This document shows, one piece after another, positions 8,227-16,761 of a stretch of DNA of 64,000 nucleotides. Source of the DNA: Eubacterium sp. CAG:251 (GTDB lineage Bacteria > Bacillota > Clostridia > Oscillospirales > Acutalibacteraceae). The stretch lies in contig FR889161.1 of NCBI GenBank assembly GCA_000436835.1, forward strand, positions 184,936 to 248,935, read 5' to 3'. Below the pieces are notes generated by a model, which saw only the letters and a list, made by a program, of their open reading frames with translations, was not told where the DNA came from and ran no database searches. A program made the position numbers and the translations under genes. Position 1 is the stretch's first letter. Every line of letters starts with the position of its first letter.

Positions 8227-9066
8227 TTATATCCACTTTTTCTTTTTAAACAAGTACAGCAAAAAGATTACGATTAAAAAGCAAACAACGATAATCGAGC
8301 CGTAGCCGTAGCGCCAAGAAAGCTCAGGCATATCCTTAAAATTCATACCATACCAGCCAGTAATAAGATTAAGCGGCAAAAACACGGTGGTAACAACAGT
8401 AAACACTTTCATCAAATCGTTTTGCTGAATTTCAAGCTGAGATTGATATGCTTCACGCATTTGGCTTACGATATCCTGCAAATTACGAACGGCATTAAGA
8501 TAGCGGTCTGTTCTTGCGCCGATAATAGAAATCTTTTTAAGCGTGGGCTTTGAAAGCAAATCGTTATCGTTTGCACTCATTTCATCAAAAATAATATCAA
8601 GCTGGAGATAATATCTTTTAAGTCGCATAAGCTCGTTTCGCCAATCAAGGATTGTATCAAGCGTATCCTTTTCAGCACCTGAAAGAAGCTTAGCCTCCTC
8701 ATAATTAAGCCTTTCCTCAAACTTATCAAGGCAATCCATATCGCCCTTTAAAAGCTTGACAAAAAAGCTATACAAAAGCTGCTCGTTGCTGTAATTTTTA
8801 TCAATATCAGCTACAATCTGCTTAATCATCTTAACGCCGGCGTTATTTTCGCAAAAGAAAAACAGATTTCTATTATCAAGATAAATCAAGGTTTTTGAGT
8901 CCTCGGTATCATTACTCCTTACGTCATAATAGTCAAATGCAAGCAAATCAAAATCATCGAAGCTTTCAAAGCTTTCAACCTCGCATTCGCTGATATAATC
9001 AAAGGTTTTAGCATCCATAAGAGGAGCAACCTCATTCATTTGAGAAAAAGAATAAATATTAACCAT
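8227..9066 (-). CDS. corA: CorA-family Mg2+/Co2+ transporter
   Basis: A pentameric channel for divalent cations. The C-terminal half has the long coiled-coil stalk helix (residues ~150-215), the signature YGMN just after the pore helix TM1, the short acidic loop FKDMPEL, and TM2 ending in a lysine-rich tail KKKKWI. Length 279 residues is normal. I take the ATG at 9066 because AAGGGGA precedes it; an ORF extension of nine codons upstream lacks a ribosome site. It is transcribed alone, convergent with the MATE gene. Confidence 0.92.
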   Translation of the reverse strand: MVNIYSFSQMNEVAPLMDAKTFDYISECEVESFESFDDFDLLAFDYYDVRSNDTEDSKTLIYLDNRNLFFFCENNAGVKMIKQIVADIDKNYSNEQLLYSFFVKLLKGDMDCLDKFEERLNYEEAKLLSGAEKDTLDTILDWRNELMRLKRYYLQLDIIFDEMSANDNDLLSKPTLKKISIIGARTDRYLNAVRNLQDIVSQMREAYQSQLEIQQNDLMKVFTVVTTVFLPLNLITGWYGMNFKDMPELSWRYGYGSIIVVCFLIVIFLLYLFKKKKWI

Positions 9067-9226
9067 AAAACATTCCCCTTTCAAAAATTTCAAATAAATA
9101 ATACCACTAAAAAAGCCCTAAATCAACAAAATTATACCATAAAGAGAACCGAAAATAATAAATAATATTTGATTTGCATTTAATATAATCATTTAGACAT
9201 ACTGAAAAAAGCGTACGGATTATTCA

Positions 9227-9255
9227 TTGCATCTTAATCAATTTGCAGTTATACT
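9227..9255 (+). promoter_or_regulatory. Sigma-A-type promoter of the AraC-GNAT gene
   Basis: TTGCAT (9227-9232), 17-bp spacer, TATACT (9250-9255), ending about 19 bases before the start codon, which implies a short 5' leader. Confidence 0.65.
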
Positions 9256-9273
9256 AAATGCGAGGTGATAAAA

Positions 9274-10569
9274 ATGAACATTTTAAATGAATTAAACGAG
9301 GCTTGCAATTACATTGAAAACAATATTGAAAACGAAATAGATATCAAAGAAATTGCAAGAATAACAAATCAGAGTACGGATTCGATAAATAGATTTTTCG
9401 TTTCGATGCTTGGAATCACAATTAAAGAATACATAAGAAAAAGAAGATTATCGCTTGCGGTTTACGATTTGCAAAACAGTGATGAAAAAATAACAGACAT
9501 AGCCTTTAAATACGGTTTTAACAGCTATGATTCTTTTTGCAAGGCATTTTTAAATCAGCATCATGTTACACCTACACAAGCTAAAAATCCAAGCTGTGAG
9601 GTTAATATTTTCCCTCCGGCAACCTTTGAAATTAACGTTAATGGTGCGCAAAAAATAAAATTTAAAATTTGCGATTTAAAAGAATTTGAAGTATATGGAA
9701 TTTCAAAAAATTTCAACTGCCAATCATCTGACAGATTTAAGCAGGAAAAGGAAATGTGGTCAAACGATTATGAACATTATCCGGAAAAGATTTGTCAAGG
9801 TTATGACGGAATTTGGTATGGAATTTTTGAAAACGGTAAATATTCCATTGCAAGAAAAAAGGAAGATGTTGGGCTAGACGGTCTTGAAAAGATTAAAATC
9901 AAATCAGGAAAATATGCAGTCTTTATAACCGATAAGGGCGGCTATGCAGGTGATGAGCTTTCAAAAACGCACGATTTAATTTTCAATTCTTGGTTAAAAG
10001 ACACGCAATATAACATAAAGCGTGAATATATAATAGAAGTGTTTCACCTTGCGACAGACAAAGCAAAAAGAAGAAAAAACAGATACTACGAAATTTACAT
10101 TCCCATTAATGAGCCATTCTCCAATGACTTTGATATAAATGACATTATCATTCGTCAGGCAAAAATTGAGGATTACAAGGATATATGCAAAATATGCTGT
10201 GACGATTTAGGCTACAATTGCAGTGAAGAATTAGTTAAAGAAAGACTCGAAGGTCTTGATAAAAACAACGAACGGGTTTTAGTAGCCGTTTATAACAGCG
10301 AAGTGGTAGGATATTTGCATGCTCAAATTTACAAAACGCTTTATTTTGAAGAACTTATCAACTTTTTAGGCTTGGCTGTGTCAAAGGAATACAGAAACAA
10401 AAAAGTCGGAACAAAGCTTGTTAACGAAATTGAAAATTGGGCAAAGGAAAAAGGAATTAATAAAGTCAGAGTAAACTCCGGCTTTTCAAGAAAGGAAGCG
10501 CATGAATTTTATCGTTCGTTAGGATATAATAACGAAAAGGAACAAATCAGATTTTTGAAAAGCTTGTAA
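9274..10569 (+). CDS. Three-domain fusion: AraC regulator, GyrI-like effector domain, GNAT acetyltransferase
   Basis: Residues ~1-108 are an AraC-type double helix-turn-helix (IKEYIRKRRLSLAVYDL, DIAFKYGFNSYDSFCKAF); residues ~115-275 resemble the GyrI-like/AraC effector-binding fold that captures small hydrophobic or cationic ligands; residues ~280-431 are a GCN5-type N-acetyltransferase, with the acetyl-CoA motif YRNKKVGTKLV and the C-terminal EFYRSLGY. AraC-GyrI pairs are common (Rob/BmrR-like sensors), but the added acetyltransferase is unusual and suggests one polypeptide that both senses and modifies a compound. The start at 9274 follows GAGGTGAT by four bases; a GTG at 9265 lies within that site. 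It stands alone between two terminators. Confidence 0.88.
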   Translation: MNILNELNEACNYIENNIENEIDIKEIARITNQSTDSINRFFVSMLGITIKEYIRKRRLSLAVYDLQNSDEKITDIAFKYGFNSYDSFCKAFLNQHHVTPTQAKNPSCEVNIFPPATFEINVNGAQKIKFKICDLKEFEVYGISKNFNCQSSDRFKQEKEMWSNDYEHYPEKICQGYDGIWYGIFENGKYSIARKKEDVGLDGLEKIKIKSGKYAVFITDKGGYAGDELSKTHDLIFNSWLKDTQYNIKREYIIEVFHLATDKAKRRKNRYYEIYIPINEPFSNDFDINDIIIRQAKIEDYKDICKICCDDLGYNCSEELVKERLEGLDKNNERVLVAVYNSEVVGYLHAQIYKTLYFEELINFLGLAVSKEYRNKKVGTKLVNEIENWAKEKGINKVRVNSGFSRKEAHEFYRSLGYNNEKEQIRFLKSL

Positions 10570-10570
10570 A

Positions 10571-10603
10571 AAAAGCACATCGGCAAAAATGCTGATGTGC
10601 TTT
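10571..10603. terminator. Bidirectional terminator
   Basis: AAAGCACATCGGC pairs with GCTGATGTGCTTT around a short A-rich loop, with A-tract on the left and T-rich sequence on the right; it separates the AraC-GNAT and lysozyme genes, which converge. Confidence 0.85.
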
Positions 10604-10607
10604 ATAT

Positions 10608-11972
10608 TTATTTAACCTTAACCTTTTTAACTGTCGACCACTTACCGTAATATTTTTTGCCGTTTGAATGAGTTTTATATGCTCTTACACGCACATAATA
10701 TGTTTTTCTGCTTTTTGAAGTAGAAATTGTAACATTTGTTTTCTTAGTAGTCTTTGTTAAATAGTTTTTCTTAAAGTTTTTACTTGTTGACCATTGGTAT
10801 TGATAGCCTGTACCGGTGGTCTTTTTCCATTTAAATGTAATTTTCCTTTTCTTAGTGCTTTTTGCAAGCTTTGTCTGCACCTTGCGAGGATTTGTTACAA
10901 CCTTATACGGTTCGCTTCTTGCCCCTTCATTACCGCCAACTACGGCAGTAATCTTAAATCTGAAATAAGAACCTTCGGGAAGGCCCCTAACCTTAAATGT
11001 ATTCACATTGCCGGCAGTTGTGCCTACCTTAACGTACTTACCTTTCTTTGAATCATACTTATAAATATTATAATATTCAGCATAGTTTTGCGATGCCCAA
11101 GAGAAAGTCAGGGTTGTATTAGTTTTTGCTTTAAGCTTAACACCTGTTACCTTTTTCGCTGTGGGTTGAGTAACATTAGGAGTAACCGGTGCGGTAGGAA
11201 CAGTAGCCTGTGCCCCTTGATACCAAACATTCATATCAACTCTGCCCGAAATACCGTTTACTCTGCCGTCGGAGGTATACTGCCAATATTCGTAATCGCC
11301 GGGATAATCGGTTGAAGTATTATAATGAGCAAGCCAAATTTTAGCAATGCTTGAAATTTGAGAAGCGTTCAATCTATTTTTAAGAAAGCTGTAATTTGCA
11401 TAAAGGCAAGGAGTATATCCCATTTGAGAAACTCTGTTCAAAAAAGCAAGGCTGTTAGCAGTCATTTGAGCCTTAGAAAGGTTAGCGCTGTCAAGTCTGC
11501 CGTCTCTGACTCCTGCAAACTCATAATCATAAACAACAGGCAACGTAATATTATAGCTTCCTATAACGTTAAGAAGCATATTTGCTTCTTGTAAAGCCTC
11601 TTCCTCATTTAACGCCTGCGAATACCAATAAACGCCGACCTGCAAGCCTGCGGCAAGTGCATTGGTAATATTTTCCTGATAATAAGGGTCATAATTAAGC
11701 GATAATTTTTTCTTGGTATATCCCGTGTAGCCGACTCTTACATAAACGAAGTCGATTCCGTCAGCTTTAACCTTGTTAAAGTCAACAGTTTTGTTATGCA
11801 TTGATACGTCAATACCTACAACCTTATTTAATGTATCAAACTTAGTATTATGTGTATAAGTTTTTTTATCATATTTGCTGTAAAATTTAGTTGATGCAAA
11901 GGCAACCGAGGTTGATGCAAAAGCCATAATTACAGCAAGAAAAACGCTGAGTATCTTAATTAATTTCTTCAT
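10608..11972 (-). CDS. Secreted GH25 lysozyme with two C-terminal fibronectin III-like modules
   Basis: Cleaves the MurNAc-GlcNAc bond of peptidoglycan. A signal peptide of about 26 residues ends near AFAS. The GH25 domain (about 50-250) shows GIDVSMHN, DFVYVRVGYTG and the catalytic DxE in YDYEFAG. Two fibronectin III-like modules follow (about 275-362 and 367-454), the last very rich in Lys and ending in KTYYVRVRAYK and YYGKWSTVKKVKVK. This last module is closely mirrored in the CAP-like protein at 52352-53476, suggesting a common wall- or matrix-binding tail. ATG follows GGGGAA. The alcohol dehydrogenase gene ends 15 bases upstream, so the two may be co-transcribed. Confidence 0.92.
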   Translation of the reverse strand: MKKLIKILSVFLAVIMAFASTSVAFASTKFYSKYDKKTYTHNTKFDTLNKVVGIDVSMHNKTVDFNKVKADGIDFVYVRVGYTGYTKKKLSLNYDPYYQENITNALAAGLQVGVYWYSQALNEEEALQEANMLLNVIGSYNITLPVVYDYEFAGVRDGRLDSANLSKAQMTANSLAFLNRVSQMGYTPCLYANYSFLKNRLNASQISSIAKIWLAHYNTSTDYPGDYEYWQYTSDGRVNGISGRVDMNVWYQGAQATVPTAPVTPNVTQPTAKKVTGVKLKAKTNTTLTFSWASQNYAEYYNIYKYDSKKGKYVKVGTTAGNVNTFKVRGLPEGSYFRFKITAVVGGNEGARSEPYKVVTNPRKVQTKLAKSTKKRKITFKWKKTTGTGYQYQWSTSKNFKKNYLTKTTKKTNVTISTSKSRKTYYVRVRAYKTHSNGKKYYGKWSTVKKVKVK

Positions 11973-11987
11973 AATTCCCCTTCAAAT

Positions 11988-13142
11988 TTATTTCCAAAGT
12001 TCTTTATAAATGTTTAATAAATCGTCCTTATTAAGCTCTTTAATAGTATTAGACGGTGATCCGGAAGCCATAGCGTCATCAGCCATCTTGTCCATATTAG
12101 CGAAAAATTCATCTTTATCAATGCCGTATTTTTCAAGAGTAGGAATTTCGCAAATTTTACAAAGTTCGTTACAAGCATCAATAAATTTCTTAGCGGCAAT
12201 TTTATCGTCATCATTATCACTTGCAACACCGATTTCACGAGCCATATCAGCAAAACGGTCATAAGCTCCGTCATAAACATAAGTAAAACAAGCTGAAAGA
12301 AGCATTGCATTACTGATACCGTGAGGAACGTGGAAGAGAGCGCCGATAGGACGGCTCATACCGTGAATAACAGTTACGGAAGCGTTATTGAATGCAACGC
12401 CTGCTTCAAGTGCGGCAAGGGACATTTGTGCTCTTGCCTCAACATTAGCGCCGTCTTTATAGCAAACAGGAAGATACTTAAAAATCTTTTTAATTGCAGA
12501 AAGTGCAAATTCATCTGTAAGAGGCTGAGCCTTGCGAGAAGTATAAGCCTCAGAAGCATGGCAAAGAGCATCAAGACCTGTAGCGGCAGTAACAGACTTA
12601 GGAGCAGTCAAAGTAAATGCAGGGTCATCAATAGCAATATCTGGCATTAATACAGGACCTTTAAGGAGCATTTTTATATCTTTTTGAGTATTAGTAATAA
12701 TTGTAAACTGTGTTGCTTCAGAACCGGTGCCCGAAGTAGTAGGAATAGCAACCATAGGCGGAGTAGCAACGGTAATAACCTTACCGAGATAATCGTCAAT
12801 TGAGCCGCCGCTTGTTGAAACTGCTGCAATAGCTTTCATAGAATCAATAGGTGAGCCGCCGCCGACAGCGATAAGAAAATCACACGATTGGTCATTATAA
12901 ACATCAAGACCTGCTTCAATCATTTTATCTGTTGGCTCTCCTGTAATATTCGAATAAATAGCATAATGAACGCCCTTTTCATCAAGAAGGTCGGTAACCA
13001 TCTGCGCTGTACCGAGTTTCATCATCATAGGGTCGGTAACAACAAGTGCTTTTTTACCGAGTGTTGCGATAACATCAGCAGCATCTTTAAGAGCGTTTTC
13101 GCCGTAAAATACCTGTTTTGGCATTATAAATTGATTTCCCAT
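11988..13142 (-). CDS. Iron-containing (type III) alcohol dehydrogenase
   Basis: NAD(P)H-linked interconversion of aldehydes and alcohols, probably ethanol, butanol or 1,3-propanediol in fermentation. The nucleotide-binding GGGSPID, the TTSGTGSE loop and the iron ligands in GLDALCHASEA (Asp and His) and the two His of HGMSRPIGALFHVPHG are all present. Length 384 residues is usual. The ATG follows AGAGGT. It is divergent from feoAB, which fits an enzyme needing Fe2+, but a regulatory link is only inference. Substrate cannot be read from the sequence. Confidence 0.92.
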   Translation of the reverse strand: MGNQFIMPKQVFYGENALKDAADVIATLGKKALVVTDPMMMKLGTAQMVTDLLDEKGVHYAIYSNITGEPTDKMIEAGLDVYNDQSCDFLIAVGGGSPIDSMKAIAAVSTSGGSIDDYLGKVITVATPPMVAIPTTSGTGSEATQFTIITNTQKDIKMLLKGPVLMPDIAIDDPAFTLTAPKSVTAATGLDALCHASEAYTSRKAQPLTDEFALSAIKKIFKYLPVCYKDGANVEARAQMSLAALEAGVAFNNASVTVIHGMSRPIGALFHVPHGISNAMLLSACFTYVYDGAYDRFADMAREIGVASDNDDDKIAAKKFIDACNELCKICEIPTLEKYGIDKDEFFANMDKMADDAMASGSPSNTIKELNKDDLLNIYKELWK

Positions 13143-13199
13143 AAAAAATACCTCTTAAATAATAATATAGTATTTATAATATCACGCATTTAAAATAAT

Positions 13200-13214
13200 T
13201 TCAATAGAATTGAA
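13200..13214. promoter_or_regulatory. Inverted repeat upstream of feoAB, possible metal-regulator site
   Basis: TTCAAT-AGA-ATTGAA is a perfect 6-bp dyad that lies directly beside the -35 element of the feoA promoter. It is A+T-rich like Fur or DtxR-family sites, but it does not match a full consensus that I can confirm. Confidence 0.35.
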
Positions 13215-13218
13215 TAAT

Positions 13219-13247
13219 TTAACAATTTCTGCCTCCTTTCATAGAAT
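13219..13247 (+). promoter_or_regulatory. feoAB promoter
   Basis: TTAACA (13219-13224), 17-bp spacer, TAGAAT (13242-13247), about 39 bases before the feoA start, with the dyad at 13200-13214 next to it. Confidence 0.6.
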
Positions 13248-13285
13248 AATCATATCAGAAAGTACACGAAAGGTGTGGAAATAAT

Positions 13286-13510
13286 ATGCTTCTTTCTCAA
13301 ATGAAAGAAAATGAAATATGCGAAATTGTTGCAGTTAAAGACGGATGTCATATAAAAAACAGATTAAGCGAATTAGGAATATCAAAAGGACAAAAAATAG
13401 AGTGTAAAAATATCGGTTTATGCCGCTCCCCTATTGCTTATCAAATTTGTTCAAGCAAATTTGCAATAAGAAAAAAAGATGCACAAAATATCGAGGTGAC
13501 ATATATATGA
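13286..13510 (+). CDS. feoA: FeoA, small SH3-like partner of the ferrous iron transporter
   Basis: A 74-residue cytoplasmic protein needed for Fe2+ uptake by FeoB. The family pattern is seen: an N-terminal MKENEICEIV strand, the central NRLSELGISKGQKIE motif and a C-terminal IAIRKKDAQNIEV-like strand. An AGGTGTGGA ribosome site precedes the ATG. Its stop overlaps the feoB start as ATGA, so translation is coupled. Confidence 0.93.
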   Translation: MLLSQMKENEICEIVAVKDGCHIKNRLSELGISKGQKIECKNIGLCRSPIAYQICSSKFAIRKKDAQNIEVTYI

Positions 13511-15333
13511 AAAGTAAAAAGGTTTTACTGATGGGCAATCCCAACGTGGGCAAAAGCACGGTTTTTAACGAACTTACGGGAATGCACCAGCATACAGGCA
13601 ATTGGACAGGCAAAACCGTTGACTCAACAGCAGGCAAATTTTATTATAAATATAATAATTACGAGTTGATAGATTTACCCGGTACATACAGCCTTATTCC
13701 GTCAAGCGAGGAAGAAAGGATAGCAGGTGAATATCTTTTAAAAGAAAAATATGACTGCGTTGTGGTTGTAATGGATTCAACAATGCTACAAAGAAATTTA
13801 ATGCTTTTTTATCAAATATTTGAGATAACAAGTAAAGTTGTAGTAATGTTGAATCTATGTGACGAAGCAAATAAACGCAACATAGAAATCAACAAGGAAA
13901 TCTTGCAAAATCTTCTTGGTGTTCCCGTAATTAAGGCAACGGCAAGAAGCGGAAAAGGAATAAACGAATTACTCGAACAGATACATCTTATTTCAACAAA
14001 CAGCGAGGATTATTATTCTAAAAAAGATTACAATTTAAACAATTTAGATATTGAAAACATAGCATATAAAGCTGAATTTGTTGCAGGCAAAGTGCTAAAA
14101 AAAGCACCGTCAAAAAGAGAAAAAAGAGATGAACTGTTCGATAAAATACTAATCGGAAAGTACACCTCTATACCTATTATGCTGATACTGTTTGTGTTGA
14201 TATTATGGATAACAATTAAAGGCTCAAATTATCCGAGTGAATTTCTTTCAAAAACATTCAATGCTTTAGAAGCATTTTTATCAAGCATAATGACTCAAGC
14301 CGGAATTTCGCCGATACTTATAAGCCTGCTTGTTGACGGTATGCTCAAAGTGCTTTTATGGGTAATCGCCGTTATGCTGCCGCCCATGGCTATATTTTTC
14401 CCTCTTTTTGCAATACTTGAAGATTTCGGAATACTTCCGAGATTTGCATTTAATCTTGATTATCCATTTGAAAAATGCAATGCCTGCGGTAAGCAAGCAC
14501 TTACAACGTGTATGGGGCTTGGATGCAATGCAGTAGGAGTAACAGGAGCAAGAATAATTGATTCACCAAGAGAGCGAGCAATTGCAGTAATTACCAATTC
14601 CCTCACCCCATGCAACGGAAGATTTCCTTTTTTAATTGCGGTCATATCAATATTTTTAGCTAAAAATTCAATAGTTGCAAGCCTTATACTTTTAGCATTT
14701 ATTGTTATCTCAATTATATGCACTATGATAAGCTCAAAAGCGCTTAGCAAAACGGTACTCAAAGGAAAAAGCAGTTCTCTTATTTTTGAACTGCCTAAAT
14801 ACAAAGTACCTGATTTTAAAAATGTAATTATTTCAACAATAAGGGATAAAATCTTACTTGTTCTTTTCAGAGCTGTCGCAGTTGCCGTTCCTGCCGGACT
14901 GATAATTTGGGCACTTGCGAATATAAGCGTTGACAATATATCACTTTTAAATATTATCTCAACCAAGCTTAACCCTATAGGAAAATTCATAGGACTTGAC
15001 GGAGTTATGTTAATGGCTTTTATACTCGGCTTACCGGCTAATGAAATTGTGCTTCCTATTGCATTAATGGCATATCTTTCAAGCGGAGTATTAAGCGATT
15101 ATTCATCAATCGAATCTTTAAAAGAAATACTTGTTACAAACGGCTGGACAATAAAAACAGCACTTTGCGCCTGCATATTCAGTATGTTTCACTTTCCCTG
15201 CGCCACAACATTATTTACAGTTTTAAAAGAAACAAAAAGCATTAAATACACCCTGCTTTCAATCATAACTCCGCTTACAAACGGAATAATAATCTGCTGT
15301 GTAATTAATGCTTTGTTCAATATGTTTGCTTAA
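13507..15333 (+). CDS. feoB: FeoB, GTPase-coupled ferrous iron transporter
   Basis: Imports Fe2+ across the membrane under anaerobic conditions. The N-terminal G domain has G1 GNPNVGKST, G3 DLPGTYSL and G4 NLCD; the membrane part has the two Gate motifs, with the conserved cysteines in CNACGKQALTTCMGLGCNAVG and later CACIFSMFHFPCATT. 608 residues is on the short side, with no FeoC-like C-terminus. The start at 13507 is set by the overlap with the feoA stop. The 3' end overlaps the convergent phosphoesterase gene by four bases, so there is no room for a terminator between them. Confidence 0.95.
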   Translation: MKSKKVLLMGNPNVGKSTVFNELTGMHQHTGNWTGKTVDSTAGKFYYKYNNYELIDLPGTYSLIPSSEEERIAGEYLLKEKYDCVVVVMDSTMLQRNLMLFYQIFEITSKVVVMLNLCDEANKRNIEINKEILQNLLGVPVIKATARSGKGINELLEQIHLISTNSEDYYSKKDYNLNNLDIENIAYKAEFVAGKVLKKAPSKREKRDELFDKILIGKYTSIPIMLILFVLILWITIKGSNYPSEFLSKTFNALEAFLSSIMTQAGISPILISLLVDGMLKVLLWVIAVMLPPMAIFFPLFAILEDFGILPRFAFNLDYPFEKCNACGKQALTTCMGLGCNAVGVTGARIIDSPRERAIAVITNSLTPCNGRFPFLIAVISIFLAKNSIVASLILLAFIVISIICTMISSKALSKTVLKGKSSSLIFELPKYKVPDFKNVIISTIRDKILLVLFRAVAVAVPAGLIIWALANISVDNISLLNIISTKLNPIGKFIGLDGVMLMAFILGLPANEIVLPIALMAYLSSGVLSDYSSIESLKEILVTNGWTIKTALCACIFSMFHFPCATTLFTVLKETKSIKYTLLSIITPLTNGIIICCVINALFNMFA

Positions 15334-16703
15334 TCTATAAATTCAGGCACTTCTAATACTGCGTCGCTGTCGGGAAATCCACCGTCATAAAGTATACCTT
15401 TAATAACATTATCAATCTCATCGCCTTTAAAAATTTTATGAAAAATCGGTGATAATCTGTAATAAATTGCCATAAAGGAATCATATTCGGCAGTACCGGG
15501 AGCATAAGGCTCATCGCCGGCATATATATTACGCACTAACGTTATAATAAAATCAGCAAGGCGAACATTATACATTCTCGGTGCAATTTTACTTTTACAC
15601 ATAAGGACTGTGCCTGCCTTTTTAAACGTCAAGCTGTCAAGCAGCTTACCTAAAATATGAATAGGCACCTTTATTTTTTCCGCCTGCTCCTTATGAAGAC
15701 TGAAGCACTCTGCAACCTCAACGAATCTGTTAATATCGTTAGCCGCAGAATCAATGATATCATTAAGCATAAAATCAAAATGGTCACGACTGTAGGTCAT
15801 ATAAGATTTTGAGCCGAAATCATAATTAATATTTTGCGGGTGGAGAGTTTTAACCGTCAGCTTTTCATCATCAAGTTCCATTCTACGTATAGGACTTGGA
15901 TAACCGATAAGTGAAGCTGTATTAATATCATAAATTCGATTACCCTTGGCAGTATCAAAAAAGTTGATATTTTGCATGTGCGTATGCCCGGTAAATACAA
16001 AATGAATATCATTATCAGCAAAAAGCGCAGCTATTTTTTCATTATCGCCGAGCATTTGATTTTTGCAATAAAACTCATAAACAGGGCTTGGGGCAAGCAA
16101 GGGGTGATGAGTAATTGCAATCATTTTCTGTCCTGCTTTTCTGCAATCAGCAATTTGTTCTTTAATCCAATCAAGTTGTTCCTCGAAATAGCCGTGAAAG
16201 CCATCCTCCCAGCCTATGCCGTCATCATTAAGTGCAAGAAGCCTTGTTTTTTCGTCAAGCTGAGAAACGTACGAAAACGTTTTTGCGTGCTTTGCTATTG
16301 CATCGTTAAAGCCAAAATCGCCGTAAATTTCTTCAAGTTCCTGTCTCGTGCAACCTTCAACAACATATTCGCCCTTTTCATTTGAATAGCCCTTCGGCTC
16401 AGGGTGCAGGTCGTGAGTACCTGTGATAATATAGACCTTTTTTCCTGCATCGGTAAGCTTATGCAGTTTATCGGCAAGTGAAATATGCCCTACTCTTTCG
16501 CCGTCACAAACATTATCGCCCGTAATTAAAACAATGTTGATTTCCTTATCATCAAGAAGCATTTGAATTGTTGCATCAAGTATAGCTTCGCTTTCGGCAA
16601 TGCACTTTTGGTCATACATTGCACGATTAATCCATTCTTTGCCCTGTGCGTTTAAAAGTTTTGCAGGATAATAATGCAAATCGGTAATTTGATAAAATTT
16701 CAT
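15330..16703 (-). CDS. Calcineurin-like metallophosphoesterase
   Basis: A 457-residue phosphoesterase with the complete two-metal site: DLHYY, GDNVCDGE, GTHD, HHPLL and GHTHMQ in order. No signal peptide or membrane segment is evident, so it should be cytoplasmic. The C-terminal ~170 residues are helical and not recognisable as a known domain. This group acts on phosphodiesters or phosphomonoesters; the substrate cannot be inferred from neighbours. The ATG is preceded by AAGGGG. It converges with feoB. Confidence 0.88.
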   Translation of the reverse strand: MKFYQITDLHYYPAKLLNAQGKEWINRAMYDQKCIAESEAILDATIQMLLDDKEINIVLITGDNVCDGERVGHISLADKLHKLTDAGKKVYIITGTHDLHPEPKGYSNEKGEYVVEGCTRQELEEIYGDFGFNDAIAKHAKTFSYVSQLDEKTRLLALNDDGIGWEDGFHGYFEEQLDWIKEQIADCRKAGQKMIAITHHPLLAPSPVYEFYCKNQMLGDNEKIAALFADNDIHFVFTGHTHMQNINFFDTAKGNRIYDINTASLIGYPSPIRRMELDDEKLTVKTLHPQNINYDFGSKSYMTYSRDHFDFMLNDIIDSAANDINRFVEVAECFSLHKEQAEKIKVPIHILGKLLDSLTFKKAGTVLMCKSKIAPRMYNVRLADFIITLVRNIYAGDEPYAPGTAEYDSFMAIYYRLSPIFHKIFKGDEIDNVIKGILYDGGFPDSDAVLEVPEFID

Positions 16704-16761
16704 AATACCAGCCCCTTATATTCACATTTTATCACACACATAAAAATATGTAAATAAGATT

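Noticed and set aside
10794..12650. Several plus-strand frames opposite the lysozyme and alcohol dehydrogenase genes
   Set aside because: All are antisense shadows of two strongly supported genes, with no ribosome sites.
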